Assembly (NCBI GenBank): GCA_040905505.1
Contig: JBBDRL010000041.1
Location: 1-46,407, forward strand
Origin: WHSP01 sp040905505
Lineage (GTDB): Bacteria > Gemmatimonadota > Gemmatimonadetes > Longimicrobiales > Longimicrobiaceae
Length of the DNA stretch: 46,407 nt
Reading direction: 5' to 3'
The stretch's first letter is position 1; each line of letters starts with the position of its first letter. The notes beneath the pieces are model-generated. The model was not told the DNA's origin and made no database searches. It saw nothing but the letters and a program-made list of their open reading frames with translations. Position numbers and translations under genes: made by a program. This document shows, piece by piece, positions 7,271 through 16,327 of the stretch.

Positions 7271-9796
7271 TCATGATTCGTGAAGTTCGAGCAGCAACTG
7301 CTGAGCACGTTCGAACGAGGGCGCGGCTTCCAGGGCGCGGAGGACCTCGCGTCTCGCGCCATCGCGGTCGCCGGCGGTGTAGAGCGCCTGGGCCAGCTCG
7401 TACAACGCCTCCGCTCGATCGGTCGGGTTGAGCCCGACGATCGCGCGGCGTTCACGAACCGCCAGTTCGTGCTCTCCGAGGTCCGAATAGAGTTCCGCGA
7501 GGCGCCGGTGCGGGGCGGGGTCGAACGGATAGATCCAGACCGCCCGCTCCAGTGCGCCAGCCGCACCGCGGTCATCGCCTGCCGACTCGAGCAGATCCGC
7601 GAGCTGGAGGTTGGCCGACAAGGCCGTCTCATCGTACGACGTGAGCGTCTCGAGGGCCGCGACCGCCGCGTCCTCATTTTCCGCTTCGAGGTGGATCTGC
7701 GCGAGGACGGCATAGGGAGATCCCGAGGCGGAGACCGGGAACATCTCGCCAGCGCGCTCCAGAGAGCTGATCGCCTGGGGCAGGTTGCCGGCCTCGTAGT
7801 GCTCTCTGCCCTGCGTCATCAGTTGCCGGAATTCCCTCGCGGCCTCGGGACTGTGCGTGGCGCGCAGCCAGGCATCGAACTCCTCGTCGATGACCTCCGG
7901 CTCCGCTCCGAGTACTCTGCGAAAGATCTCGTCGGTCGAGAGGCCGTCGCGATACCCGTGCAGCATCCGGATCACAGCGTCGAAGCCGCGCGTCTCCTCG
8001 ATCCACTGCCCTACGAGTGCCGCCATGTCGTAGGCATGGCCAATGTGCTGGGGCGTGCGGGGGCGGCTGAATCCCTCGTTGAGGCGGCTGACCGGCGGTA
8101 GCTCATCCGCGTCGTAGACGAGGAGAAACTCGGGGGTGACGGGGTGGCCCCAGCCCGGTCGAGCCCGGCGCTCCTCCAGCACCGACAGCCCCTCCGTGAA
8201 CCATTTCGCGACCCGGTTGTCACTGACGCCCATCGCGACGGTATGCGCCATCTCGTGCCACAGCGTCGTGAGCCAGTTGTACGTACCCGGTTCGCGCGCC
8301 GAGGGCGAGTCGAGGGCGAGGACGTCTCCGAAGCTGACGCCGAGCGCACCCAGCCCGGCGAGACCGACGGTCCGCACCGAAAAGTCCGCGCTGCGCGGGT
8401 ACAGCTCGATTCGGATGTCTCCCCGGGACTCGTCGCCGTATCGTTCCGCCAGCTCAGCGTGCGCTTCGACGGCGGCGACCTCCAGGTAGGGCAGCAGGAG
8501 CTCGGCCTCATCCTGATGGAGCATGAGCTCGAAGCCGGTAAGCGTTGGGTTGTCGTATTCCGCGAAGGTGTCCAGCAGGTCCAGATTGTTCTTGATCCAG
8601 ACGTTGTAAGGATCCCCCTCGAACGAGCGCTCGAGGCTGGCCCGGGCCTCTTCGATCCTCCCGAGCCGGAACTGGTTGAGCCCGCGCGCCGCGAACGCCG
8701 GCCAGTGGATCGGGTCGATCTGTGTGGCCTCCTCCGCGAGCCTCGCGGCTTCCGCGTACATCCGATGCTGCGCCGCGAGCTCGGCGACCGTTACGTGGAG
8801 GCCGGCGTAAGAAGGGTTCAGCTCCACCACTCGCCGGCGCACCTCTTCATAGCGGTCGAGATCGTTCCGGAGGAAGTGAAGCGCGGCGATGGTCGACAGC
8901 GCGTCCAGCGAAGCGGGATTCACCTCCAGCGCTCGCTCCAGCTCGACCTCGGCACCGTCGTAATCCTCTTCGTCCAGAAGTCTGTGGGCGAGGAAGGTCC
9001 GCGCCGGCACCAGGTTCGAATTTATTTCGAGGCTTTCCAGCGCGAGGCGGACACCCGCTCCGCGGTCACCGTCGAAGGTGTTCGCTCTCGCCTGTGCCAG
9101 CAGCACTCGCGGGTGGCGCGGATTGATGGCCGCTGCGTCCTCCAGGGCCGCGTGTGCTTCGGTGCTGTTGTACTTCTCCAGGAATAGCTCGGCGAGACGG
9201 ATGTGCGGCTCGATGCCGCGCGGGTCCGCAGCGATCGCCTCGTCATAAGCCATCACGGCGTCCTGAAAGAGCTCCGGCCGCGAGACGCCGAGATACCGCA
9301 CCGCATCGCCGACGGCAATCAGGTCACGCGAGCTGAGGTCCGAACGCCGATTGTACACGTCGATGAAGGCATCGAACCGTTCCACCGTCTCACCTCGCTC
9401 GCCGCGGTCGTACAGCAGCTCGGCCAGGTTCAGCTCGGCGCTCAACCGGTCGGGGCCATCGGCTTCGATGGCTTCCCGGAAGGCTGCCTCGGCCTCGGCG
9501 AGCCGACCCCGCGCCCGGTGTGCCTCGCCGCGCAGGTTCGGCAGGCCCGCGGCATTCTCGGCCGCCTCGTCGTAGCGACCGACCTCCAGGAGCGCCCGGA
9601 CGACCGCGCGGCGGGCGACCTCATTATCCGAGGCCGAGCGGAGCACGGCGCTTCCGATCTCGATCGCATCGTCGTAACGCCCCTGTTCCAGGGCGGACGC
9701 CGCGTCCTCAGCGCTCTGTTGGGCGCAGGCGGGGGCGGGTAGGAGGAGCGCCGCCAGAAGCAGGACCGCCGTACGGCCGAAATGGCGGGTCATCAT
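7271..9796 (-). CDS. Exported TPR protein with gluzincin-type zinc metallopeptidase domain
   Basis: An 841-residue protein with a signal peptide (hydrophobic residues 10-24, cleavage near ACAQQ), then many TPR-like repeats (about 27-410), a peptidase-MA-like domain (about 420-680) and more TPRs to the end. The catalytic motif HEMAH is at 514-518, and the second-helix glutamate is E535 in WFTEGLSVLEER; this spacing fits gluzincins of the peptidase MA family. The TPRs probably bind partners or substrate. The gene overlaps the caspase-like gene by 4 bp (ATGA) and lies 53 bp before moxR, so it is translationally coupled into the MoxR operon. Activity is likely because the ligands are intact. The substrate is unknown; the protein is probably periplasmic. 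Confidence 0.88.
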   Translation of the reverse strand: MMTRHFGRTAVLLLAALLLPAPACAQQSAEDAASALEQGRYDDAIEIGSAVLRSASDNEVARRAVVRALLEVGRYDEAAENAAGLPNLRGEAHRARGRLAEAEAAFREAIEADGPDRLSAELNLAELLYDRGERGETVERFDAFIDVYNRRSDLSSRDLIAVGDAVRYLGVSRPELFQDAVMAYDEAIAADPRGIEPHIRLAELFLEKYNSTEAHAALEDAAAINPRHPRVLLAQARANTFDGDRGAGVRLALESLEINSNLVPARTFLAHRLLDEEDYDGAEVELERALEVNPASLDALSTIAALHFLRNDLDRYEEVRRRVVELNPSYAGLHVTVAELAAQHRMYAEAARLAEEATQIDPIHWPAFAARGLNQFRLGRIEEARASLERSFEGDPYNVWIKNNLDLLDTFAEYDNPTLTGFELMLHQDEAELLLPYLEVAAVEAHAELAERYGDESRGDIRIELYPRSADFSVRTVGLAGLGALGVSFGDVLALDSPSAREPGTYNWLTTLWHEMAHTVAMGVSDNRVAKWFTEGLSVLEERRARPGWGHPVTPEFLLVYDADELPPVSRLNEGFSRPRTPQHIGHAYDMAALVGQWIEETRGFDAVIRMLHGYRDGLSTDEIFRRVLGAEPEVIDEEFDAWLRATHSPEAAREFRQLMTQGREHYEAGNLPQAISSLERAGEMFPVSASGSPYAVLAQIHLEAENEDAAVAALETLTSYDETALSANLQLADLLESAGDDRGAAGALERAVWIYPFDPAPHRRLAELYSDLGEHELAVRERRAIVGLNPTDRAEALYELAQALYTAGDRDGARREVLRALEAAPSFERAQQLLLELHES

Positions 9797-10737
9797 GCGC
9801 CTTCCTGGCTTTCCTGGATGGCCCGGTTCGTCCGCGCGAGCTCGAGGAGAAGCCGCTCCAGCTCCATTTGATATTCCGCTTCCTCCATCTGCGCGCTGCG
9901 TACGCGTAGCGATGCGATGCGATCCTCCAGCTCCCGCCGCGCTTCGTAGAGTGCGCGGACTTCCGGCGGAGCGTCTGCCGGGATGTCTGCGGCGACGCCA
10001 CCACCCAGATGGAAAAGTTGGGCAAGCTCCATGTCGCCCTCCATGCGGGCATGCTCGAGCTGAAGCTGATTGGCGTTCTCGTAGTGCCGCTCCGTCTCGG
10101 TCGAGGCGTACTCGAAGGCCTCTGCTATGGTGACCCGCCCGTCCTTGTCGATGTCGCCGCCATCCTCGGCGAAGGCCGCGACGAAGAACCCTCCGAAAAT
10201 CGTCTCGTTGCGCTCCATCCCCGAGCGGGTCGCCGTGACGATGGTCCGGTTCTCGGCCGAGAGTGGCTCGTGGAAGTCACCGCTTGCGCTGGCTGTGTTC
10301 ACCACCACCACTGGATGGCCCTCGAACGGCTCGAGCAGCGCGCCCAGCTCCTCGGCGGTCAGGTCGGGTCCCGGCAGGTTGATCCGTGCCCCTCTGGCGT
10401 CCGAGCTGCCGTGACCGATCAGCAGGATCATGAGGCGCTCATCCTCGCCCAGCCGCGCGCGGATCTCGGCGAGCGCGCGCTCCACCTCGTCTCTGCGCGA
10501 CTCACCGTCGATGCGCTGCGAATCGCGTTGCGGGTCCTCGGCCAGATAGGTGACGTTCGCCGCGGGAATGCCCATGCGCTCGGTCGCGGCGTCGGCCATC
10601 GAAATTCCCCATGCGTGGAAATCGTTCACGTACCGGGGCTCGCCGCCCAATCCACTGACGATCAGTAGATGCACCTGCGCGACGGCGGGTCCGCTCGCGG
10701 TGAGTAGCAGCACGAGGCAGAGGAGCAGGCTTCTCAT
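9793..10737 (-). CDS. Exported caspase/legumain-like protein, apparently without catalytic Cys
   Basis: The gene encodes 314 residues from ATG at 10737, which gives a clean signal peptide (residues 1-20, AVA-Q) and an ATGA overlap with the upstream gene. The body has the fold pattern of clan CD peptidases: a first beta strand (HLLIVSGLGG), a second strand ending in the His-Gly dyad H109-G110 (MILLIGHG), and a third strand VVVVNTASASGDF at 143-155. In active members that third motif reads D-A-C-x-S-G; here it is T-A-S-A-S-G, so the nucleophile Cys is replaced by Ser149. An EF-hand-like loop, DIDKDGRVTIAEAF (195-208), follows. The C-terminus (about 245-314) is a predicted coiled coil. It may be a pseudo-enzyme, a serine variant, or a binding module working with the metallopeptidase encoded next. 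Confidence 0.75.
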   Translation of the reverse strand: MRSLLLCLVLLLTASGPAVAQVHLLIVSGLGGEPRYVNDFHAWGISMADAATERMGIPAANVTYLAEDPQRDSQRIDGESRRDEVERALAEIRARLGEDERLMILLIGHGSSDARGARINLPGPDLTAEELGALLEPFEGHPVVVVNTASASGDFHEPLSAENRTIVTATRSGMERNETIFGGFFVAAFAEDGGDIDKDGRVTIAEAFEYASTETERHYENANQLQLEHARMEGDMELAQLFHLGGGVAADIPADAPPEVRALYEARRELEDRIASLRVRSAQMEEAEYQMELERLLLELARTNRAIQESQEGA

Positions 10738-13004
10738 GGCAGTCCTCGCTTCCTGCGGAACGCCCACTCGGCGCCGATCAGCCCGACGACGAGCAGGAAC
10801 ACGAACGGCATGTCCCAGAGGTCGTAGCTCTCGACACGGGTGATACCGCTGCCGGAATACTGTACGTCTTCGGCCAATCGCCCGATGTCCGAGAGCGGAT
10901 AGAACCGCCCGCCGGTCTCCTCGGCGACGCGCCGCAGCAGCGGGGCCCGCATCTGCGCACCGAAGAACTCGCCATCGTCCTCCGCGGCGTCCAGCGCGAG
11001 CGTCCCCGCGGCGACCTGCTCCCCGTCCCGCTCGGCCGTCAGCAGGATCCGGTGGATCCCGCCCGCGGCAGGCAAGAACGAAGCGAGGTACTCTCCGTCC
11101 CGACTGCTGGACCACCGCAGCGGCAGTTCGGTCTCGCTTCCGTCCGGCGCCTCGATGGCCGCCGAGACGACGGCGTCGTTGATCCGCTGGAAAGCACTGT
11201 CACGCAGCTCGGCATGGAGCTCGACCGGGTGATGGATCGGCGCGGGCTCGGCCGAAGCGCTCACGGATAGCTGTGTCGGCACCTCGTTGACCAGCCAACG
11301 CAGGATCTGACGCCAGAAGGTCTCGTGTGTCTGGTCCTCGAGCGGGATGTCGGCGTGCATCTGCCAGATCCAGGAGTCCTGTACCGGCAGGGCCAGCGAG
11401 AGGCCGCGGCCGAAGCGCTGGGAGGCGAGGACGAGCTGTCCATCGCTCACGCCCGGACCGCTCCCCGTCAGCAGCGCGGTCGCACCGGGCTTGAGACGCG
11501 TCAGCCGATTGAATGTCGAGAGGGCGGGGAGTGAGTCCCACTGCGCGAGCGACAGCTCGGGATCCGAGTCGAGCTGAAGCGCTGCGTGCGTCCGACCGGC
11601 GCGGGTCGGCGTGACTTTCATCTCCCGATAGTAGCCGGGATCTGGCTCCGGCTCGAGCTCGACGGGCAGGAGCGACTCGATGGCGGTCCCTGCGTAGCCC
11701 CCTTCCGTGAACGACCGTTTGCCACCCAGGAAGAGCACGCTGCCGCCGCGCTCGCTCACGAAGTCCACGATCATCTGGAGCTGGTCGCGGGAGAAGAAGC
11801 TCGCCTCCACGCTCCCCAGTACGAGCGCCTTGTACGAGAACAGCTCCTCGCGCCTCACCGGGAAGCCGTCCACCAGTTCCTCCCCACTGTCCACGTCCAG
11901 GCGCAGGAACTTGTTCTCGGCGGTCCGCTGCAGCACCACTAGCTGGAGCTCCGGATCGTCCGCGACCGCGCGCCGCATGAATTTCACCTCGAACCGCGGC
12001 TCGCCCTCGAAGTACAGGATCTTCTGCGGCCCCTCCCGCACCTGGATCAGCGTCTCACGCTGATTGTTCTCCGCTACCAGCTCGCCATCCTGAAGCGGCA
12101 CCCGGAAGGTGAAGCGCCGCCAACCGGGCTCGTTGGCCGTGAAGTGGACCCGGACGGTGGCCGGTGTCCCGTCCATCGGCAGCTCTACGTCCTGCGCATT
12201 CACCACCCGTCCCTCGTCCTCCACCGTGAGCGGGACGGTGCGGCCGGCGTAACCCGTCTGGGAGATGGCCAGGTCGACCATCATCGACGTTCCGCGCAGG
12301 ACGGAGCGCGGGCTGGACACCCGTCGGATCTCAACGTCCCGCTGGAACTCCTCGCGCCCGACGCCGACCGTATAGATCGGCAGCGACGTCGTGCGCGCCT
12401 GAAGTAGCGAAGCGTTGAGGTCCGCCTCCGACTGATCGGCGCCGTCGGTGATCACGACCATTCCCGCGACCGGCACCCCGGCCAGCTCGCTCCGCGCCTG
12501 CTCGAGGGCTCGCCCGATCCGCGTCTGACCGCCGGTGAAGGTCATCTCGCCGACGTCCTCGACCCGGTTCGCGTCGCTGGAGAACCGGAAGATGCGGAGG
12601 CGGAAGCGCTCCGCGAGCGTCTCGAGCAGGTCGGTGTCGAGCTGTCGGATCAGCTCGTCGGCGCGGGTCGTCGTTCCGTCGTCGGCAACGAGCATGCTGC
12701 GCGAGTCGTCGATGAGGATTCCCAGGTAGTTCTCCTGGTCGACCGCGACCGGTACCTGCAGGGTGGGTCGAAGCAGCAGCAGAATGAGGAGGGCGAGCAG
12801 CGCGCCCCGAAGGACCAGCAGCCCCGTTCGGTCGGTGCGGCCCAGGTCCCGGCCCCGCCGCAGATAACTCCAGGCTGCAACGGCTGCGAGCAGGAGCGCG
12901 AGTCCCAGAAGCCACCCTGGCAGTGGCGTCGCGAAGACCAGGCGACCCTTCTCGTAGACGAGCGGCGGGTACTTGAACAGGAATTCCCAGATGCCGAGCG
13001 CCAT
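10734..13004 (-). CDS. Membrane-anchored vWA protein with glutamine-amidotransferase-like domain
   Basis: This 756-residue protein has two N-terminal membrane helices (about 29-48 and 62-79), a vWA domain with metal site D99-D-S101-R-S103 and a later VVITDGAD strand, a beta-rich region, a class-I-amidotransferase-like fold (about 330-560, SYKALVLGSVEASFFS and GGSVLFLGGKRSF) that probably lacks catalysis, and a C-terminal helix (about 733-748) followed by RRKRG. The topology suggests a large periplasmic part anchored at both ends. GAAGGAACA before the ATG at 13004 is a good ribosome site. It is a second Bat-like vWA protein in the operon, distinct from the BatA-like gene at 3080, and its stop overlaps the next start by 4 bp. 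Confidence 0.85.
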   Translation of the reverse strand: MALGIWEFLFKYPPLVYEKGRLVFATPLPGWLLGLALLLAAVAAWSYLRRGRDLGRTDRTGLLVLRGALLALLILLLLRPTLQVPVAVDQENYLGILIDDSRSMLVADDGTTTRADELIRQLDTDLLETLAERFRLRIFRFSSDANRVEDVGEMTFTGGQTRIGRALEQARSELAGVPVAGMVVITDGADQSEADLNASLLQARTTSLPIYTVGVGREEFQRDVEIRRVSSPRSVLRGTSMMVDLAISQTGYAGRTVPLTVEDEGRVVNAQDVELPMDGTPATVRVHFTANEPGWRRFTFRVPLQDGELVAENNQRETLIQVREGPQKILYFEGEPRFEVKFMRRAVADDPELQLVVLQRTAENKFLRLDVDSGEELVDGFPVRREELFSYKALVLGSVEASFFSRDQLQMIVDFVSERGGSVLFLGGKRSFTEGGYAGTAIESLLPVELEPEPDPGYYREMKVTPTRAGRTHAALQLDSDPELSLAQWDSLPALSTFNRLTRLKPGATALLTGSGPGVSDGQLVLASQRFGRGLSLALPVQDSWIWQMHADIPLEDQTHETFWRQILRWLVNEVPTQLSVSASAEPAPIHHPVELHAELRDSAFQRINDAVVSAAIEAPDGSETELPLRWSSSRDGEYLASFLPAAGGIHRILLTAERDGEQVAAGTLALDAAEDDGEFFGAQMRAPLLRRVAEETGGRFYPLSDIGRLAEDVQYSGSGITRVESYDLWDMPFVFLLVVGLIGAEWAFRRKRGLP

Positions 13005-13081
13005 TGTTCCTTCAGTGCTGCCGGCAAGCGAGGCCGCACTCCGGCGGTGCCCGCTATACCAGATTCATCCTCGTTGGCGGT

Positions 13082-13903
13082 TCAGCGCGTCATCGCGTAG
13101 ATCATCATGTTCGCGCCGACCTGATATGCGTACGTCGAATACGTCAGTGGGTACAGGGGTTCCTCCGCCCATTCCCAGGCGTCGCCGAGATCCGTGTTGT
13201 AATTGATCGCGACCATCAGCCGTCCCGAGTCATCGAAGATCCCGCGAAAGTGTGGGGTGATCCCACCCTTCTCGTGCGTCGGCCCGCCCGAGACGCCCCT
13301 GCCCACGACCGGGACCTGGATGATCTGGTCGATCTCGTAGAACGTTCGGAATATCTCGTGGTCGAGCGGCACCTCGACGATCTCGTGCTCCGGCAGCACC
13401 CTCGCCATCTCCCGCTCGAAGCTCTGCCATTCGTACTCTCCCCAGAAATCGTCCACCGCAAGAAAGCCGCCCGCCAGCAGGTAATTGCGCAGACCCTCGA
13501 CCTCCTCTCCGCGAAGCCTCATCCTCCCCACCTCGACGGCGTAGACGAACGGGAAGTGACGCAGGGCGGGGTCGTCGAGGCGAACGGCGTTCTCGCTCTG
13601 GGCGACGTCGATCAGCGTCAGCCGGCTCAGTACGCTGGCGATCCACCAGTCCGCCTGCGGATAGTCGGTGGACCAGGCGCGGCGGCCGCTGAACACCGCC
13701 CGCGTGAAGTAGAAGTTGTGGACGCCGCTCTCGGTCAGAACCCCGAAGCGCGCCTGATCCGGTACGACCTGCTGGTCCAGGGAAGCAGTCGACTCGGCGC
13801 CGAGCGGTGTCGCCGGCATCCGCGGCGCGGCGGCCGCCACGGCGACGACCGACGCGGCGCCAGACAGCGTGAGGATCAGTTTCCTGGCGAGAGGAATTCG
13901 CAT
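13082..13903 (-). CDS. DUF4159 domain protein with signal peptide
   Basis: The 273-residue product begins with a signal-peptide-like segment (MRIPLARKLILTLSGAASVV...). The DUF4159 pattern follows: FYFTRAVFSG, then W-STDYPQADWW, LTLIDV, LDDPALRHFPFVYAVEVG, and an LRNYLLAGGFLAVDDFWG strand-helix unit. DUF4159 domains adopt an amidotransferase-like fold and are often encoded with MoxR/vWA clusters. No catalytic triad is evident. It appears to be the first gene of the leftward operon, 77 bp before the vWA/amidotransferase-like gene. The ATG at 13903 has GAGGG about nine bases upstream. Confidence 0.88.
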   Translation of the reverse strand: MRIPLARKLILTLSGAASVVAVAAAAPRMPATPLGAESTASLDQQVVPDQARFGVLTESGVHNFYFTRAVFSGRRAWSTDYPQADWWIASVLSRLTLIDVAQSENAVRLDDPALRHFPFVYAVEVGRMRLRGEEVEGLRNYLLAGGFLAVDDFWGEYEWQSFEREMARVLPEHEIVEVPLDHEIFRTFYEIDQIIQVPVVGRGVSGGPTHEKGGITPHFRGIFDDSGRLMVAINYNTDLGDAWEWAEEPLYPLTYSTYAYQVGANMMIYAMTR

Positions 13904-14287
13904 ACAGGGTACCCTCGGGAGCGAGATTCGCCGACGACGGAAGCCGGCGGAGGCGAGCGATCGATGCCGTGCGGTACGCGGAGGCGAAACCGCTTACATG
14001 ATTCGCTCGGCCAGCGTCGACGGGCTGGGGTCTTTCTGATCGGAGGTGAAGCTGCGCCCGCGGCGCGGGGGAAGGGACACGACCTCCTTCACCAATAAAA
14101 TCAGTACACTCGACGACGGCCAGGTGTTTGATTCCAGATCCAGGAATTCAAACAGTAATTCAGCTCGATCAGAATGTCGTTCACTATACTATTCTAGACG
14201 ATTGAGACGAATTTCTCCAGACACCCTCCCTGCGGCTTTACCCGACGCTCTTGTCGAGGCCGATGTTCTTCTGTTACATAACGGCGG
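13904..14287. promoter_or_regulatory. Divergent intergenic region with AT-rich island
   Basis: The 384 bp between the DUF4159 gene (leftward) and the GntR gene (rightward) have no coding signal. The stretch 14090-14210 is far more AT-rich than its surroundings. It holds a TATACT -10-like hexamer at 14185-14190 (plus strand, no good -35) and an imperfect inverted repeat at 14126-14153 (GTTTGATTCC / GGAATTCAAAC). Both divergent promoters probably lie here, and the repeat could be an operator for the adjacent GntR regulator. Confidence 0.5.
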
Positions 14288-15217
14288 ATGAAAGCGCTCG
14301 ATCCGGGGAGTCCGATGCCGCTCTACGCTCAGCTTGCCGAGGCGATCCGCTACGAGATCGCGACGGGCGAGATCTCTGCGGGCGTCCAGCTACCGGCGCT
14401 TCGGGCGGCGGCGAAGCGGTGGGGAGTGAATCTCCATACGGTGAGGCGCGCGTACGGGGTGCTGGCTGGCAAGGGGCTGGTGCGGACGGATCCGCAGCGC
14501 GGCACCGTGGTGCTGGGTGTCGAGGGGCGCACGACGGTGGACCCGGTGGACTGGTTCGTGTCGCGGATCGTGACGGAAGCGTACGAACGGCACGGGCTCG
14601 GTCTTCCGGAGCTGATGCTGCGGCTGGATCGCTGGGGCAATCGATCGGGCCGGACGGGTGAGAGGGCGGCGTTCGTGGTGGAGCGGGCGGAAGGGGAGGC
14701 CGACGGATTGGCGTCGCAGCTGCGATCCCGGTGGGCGGTGGCGGCGGAGGGGTGGAGCCTGGAGCGACCCGGCGAGCCCCCAGCGGGTCTGATCGTCGCG
14801 TCGCTCGAGCACTACAACGAGGTGCGCGTCCGGTGGCCGCAGCGATACGGCGACGCTCACTTCCTCGAAACGGCGCCTGACCGATCGATTGCAACGCGTG
14901 TGCTGGTTGCGCCGCGGCAAGTGATCCGGGCCGTGTTGTGCGAGCGGGACCTAACGACGGCGACAAGCGTCGTCGCCGACCTGCGGCGCATCCTGCCTGG
15001 CAACCGCGTGGAGTTGGTGCCGCACATCGTCTCACGTGCCGGCGAGCTGCTTTCCTTTGTGCCGGACTCGGTGGATGCGGTGCTCTTTTCGCCCCGCATG
15101 TGGGAACAGCTCACGCCTGCCGAGCGCTCTCATCCGAAGGCGATCGAGGTTCGCTACCTGTTCGAGGCGAAAGCGCTCGAGAGGCTCGCCGAGGACCTCG
15201 CCTGGCCCACGCGGTAA
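14288..15217 (+). CDS. GntR-family transcriptional regulator with unusual effector domain
   Basis: The 309-residue protein opens with a GntR winged helix (about residues 8-75): PMPLYAQLAEAIRYEIATGE, LPALRAAAKRWGVNLHTVRRAY and a wing of LVRTDPQRGTVVLG. The C-terminal part (about 90-309) does not look like FadR/FCD, HutC/UTRA or MocR/aminotransferase domains. It contains alternating strand/helix units such as VLVAPRQVIRAVLCERDL and DAVLFSPRMWEQL, hinting at a periplasmic-binding-protein-like fold. Only a weak GGCGG precedes the ATG. It is transcribed away from the MoxR operon and ends 2 bp from the convergent metal permease gene. The ligand and targets are unknown; autoregulation through the AT-rich region upstream is plausible. 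Confidence 0.85.
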   Translation: MKALDPGSPMPLYAQLAEAIRYEIATGEISAGVQLPALRAAAKRWGVNLHTVRRAYGVLAGKGLVRTDPQRGTVVLGVEGRTTVDPVDWFVSRIVTEAYERHGLGLPELMLRLDRWGNRSGRTGERAAFVVERAEGEADGLASQLRSRWAVAAEGWSLERPGEPPAGLIVASLEHYNEVRVRWPQRYGDAHFLETAPDRSIATRVLVAPRQVIRAVLCERDLTTATSVVADLRRILPGNRVELVPHIVSRAGELLSFVPDSVDAVLFSPRMWEQLTPAERSHPKAIEVRYLFEAKALERLAEDLAWPTR

Positions 15218-15219
15218 GA

Positions 15220-16326
15220 TCACGTCGTCACCATCGTCTCCTGAGCGACCGCGCGGCCGGCGGGTGTCAGGTGAAGCAATCCGCCCTGCGCCTCGATCAA
15301 ACGCTCGCGAACGGCCGAGCGAATTGCGAGCTGCGCGGTATCGGGATTCCAGCGGAGGTGTTCCTCGAGGTGGTCAGGGCGGCACTCCAGCGCCGCGTCG
15401 GGGGCATCCTCGTGATGGAGCAGGTGGACGAGCAGCATGTGCTGGGCGAAGCGGCGCCGTTGCTGTTTACTTCTGCGCGCCGCGGCAACCAGCCCCTGAT
15501 CGGGTGCGAAGAGGAGGCCGGCGAAGAAGAAAGCCCCCACGACTGTCGCGATGGAGCCTGCGATGGAGGCGTCGAGCAGAAAGGCGGTCCAGTAGCCGGT
15601 GATTCCTGCCGCCGCGCCGATTCCGGCGCTCAGCAGGAGCAGGATCGATAAGCGATCGGTCAGCAGGTATGCGGTCGCCGGCGGACCGACGATGAGGGCG
15701 ACGACCAGAATCGAGCCGACGGCGTCGAATGCACCCACGGCGGTGATCGACACGATGCCCATGAGCAGGTAGTGGAGCAGCGCGGGGCTGAAGCCGAGCG
15801 CTGCGGCCAGGGCGGGGTCGAACGTCGAGAGCTTCAGCTCCTTGTAGAAGGAGCCGATGAAGGCGACGTTGACGACGAGAATGGACCCCATCACCCAGAG
15901 CGCCTTCGGGCCGACGTCCGCGCCACCCACGAGCAGTCGATCGAATGGCGCGAAGGCCAGCTCCCCGAGCAGCACTGCGTCCACATCGAGGTGCACCCCT
16001 TCCGCGTACCTCGCGATCATGATGACGCCGATGGAGAAGAGGACGGGAAAGACCAGCCCTATGGCCGCATCCTCCCGGACCCGACCCGTCCGGCTCAGCG
16101 ACTCGATCATCCCGGCCGTCAGCACGCCCGTCGCCGCGGCGCCGACGATCAGCAGCGGCGAGTTCAACGTTCCGGTGAGGAAGAACGCGACCACGATCCC
16201 CGGCAGGATCGCGTGACTGATCGCATCGCTCAACATGGAGACGCGGCGCAGTACCAGGAACGCGCCGGGCAGGGCACACGCGACCGCGGTCACGATCGCG
16301 ATGAGCTGGATCTCTAGCTCTGCCAT
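15220..16326 (-). CDS. Metal ABC transporter permease with C-terminal winged-helix-like tail
   Basis: A 368-residue ABC-3 family permease (MntB/ZnuB/TroC-like). About eight to nine membrane helices fill residues 5-275, with family motifs LRRVSMLSDAISHAILPG near the N-terminus and YKELKLSTFDPALAAALGFSP at 161-181. Typical permeases end soon after the last helix (LLFAPDQGLV). Here about 85 extra residues follow, ending in GLLHLTPAGRAVAQETM, which resembles the wing and C-terminal helix of DtxR/MarR-like winged helices. It is the last gene of the metal operon, one base after the other permease's stop. It should form a heterodimeric inner-membrane channel with that permease, importing Mn, Zn or Fe. 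Confidence 0.92.
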   Translation of the reverse strand: MAELEIQLIAIVTAVACALPGAFLVLRRVSMLSDAISHAILPGIVVAFFLTGTLNSPLLIVGAAATGVLTAGMIESLSRTGRVREDAAIGLVFPVLFSIGVIMIARYAEGVHLDVDAVLLGELAFAPFDRLLVGGADVGPKALWVMGSILVVNVAFIGSFYKELKLSTFDPALAAALGFSPALLHYLLMGIVSITAVGAFDAVGSILVVALIVGPPATAYLLTDRLSILLLLSAGIGAAAGITGYWTAFLLDASIAGSIATVVGAFFFAGLLFAPDQGLVAAARRSKQQRRRFAQHMLLVHLLHHEDAPDAALECRPDHLEEHLRWNPDTAQLAIRSAVRERLIEAQGGLLHLTPAGRAVAQETMVTT

Positions 16327-16327
16327 C

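Noticed and set aside
9793..10737. Active caspase or legumain protease
   Set aside because: The nucleophile Cys is missing from the expected motif, so activity should not be assigned.
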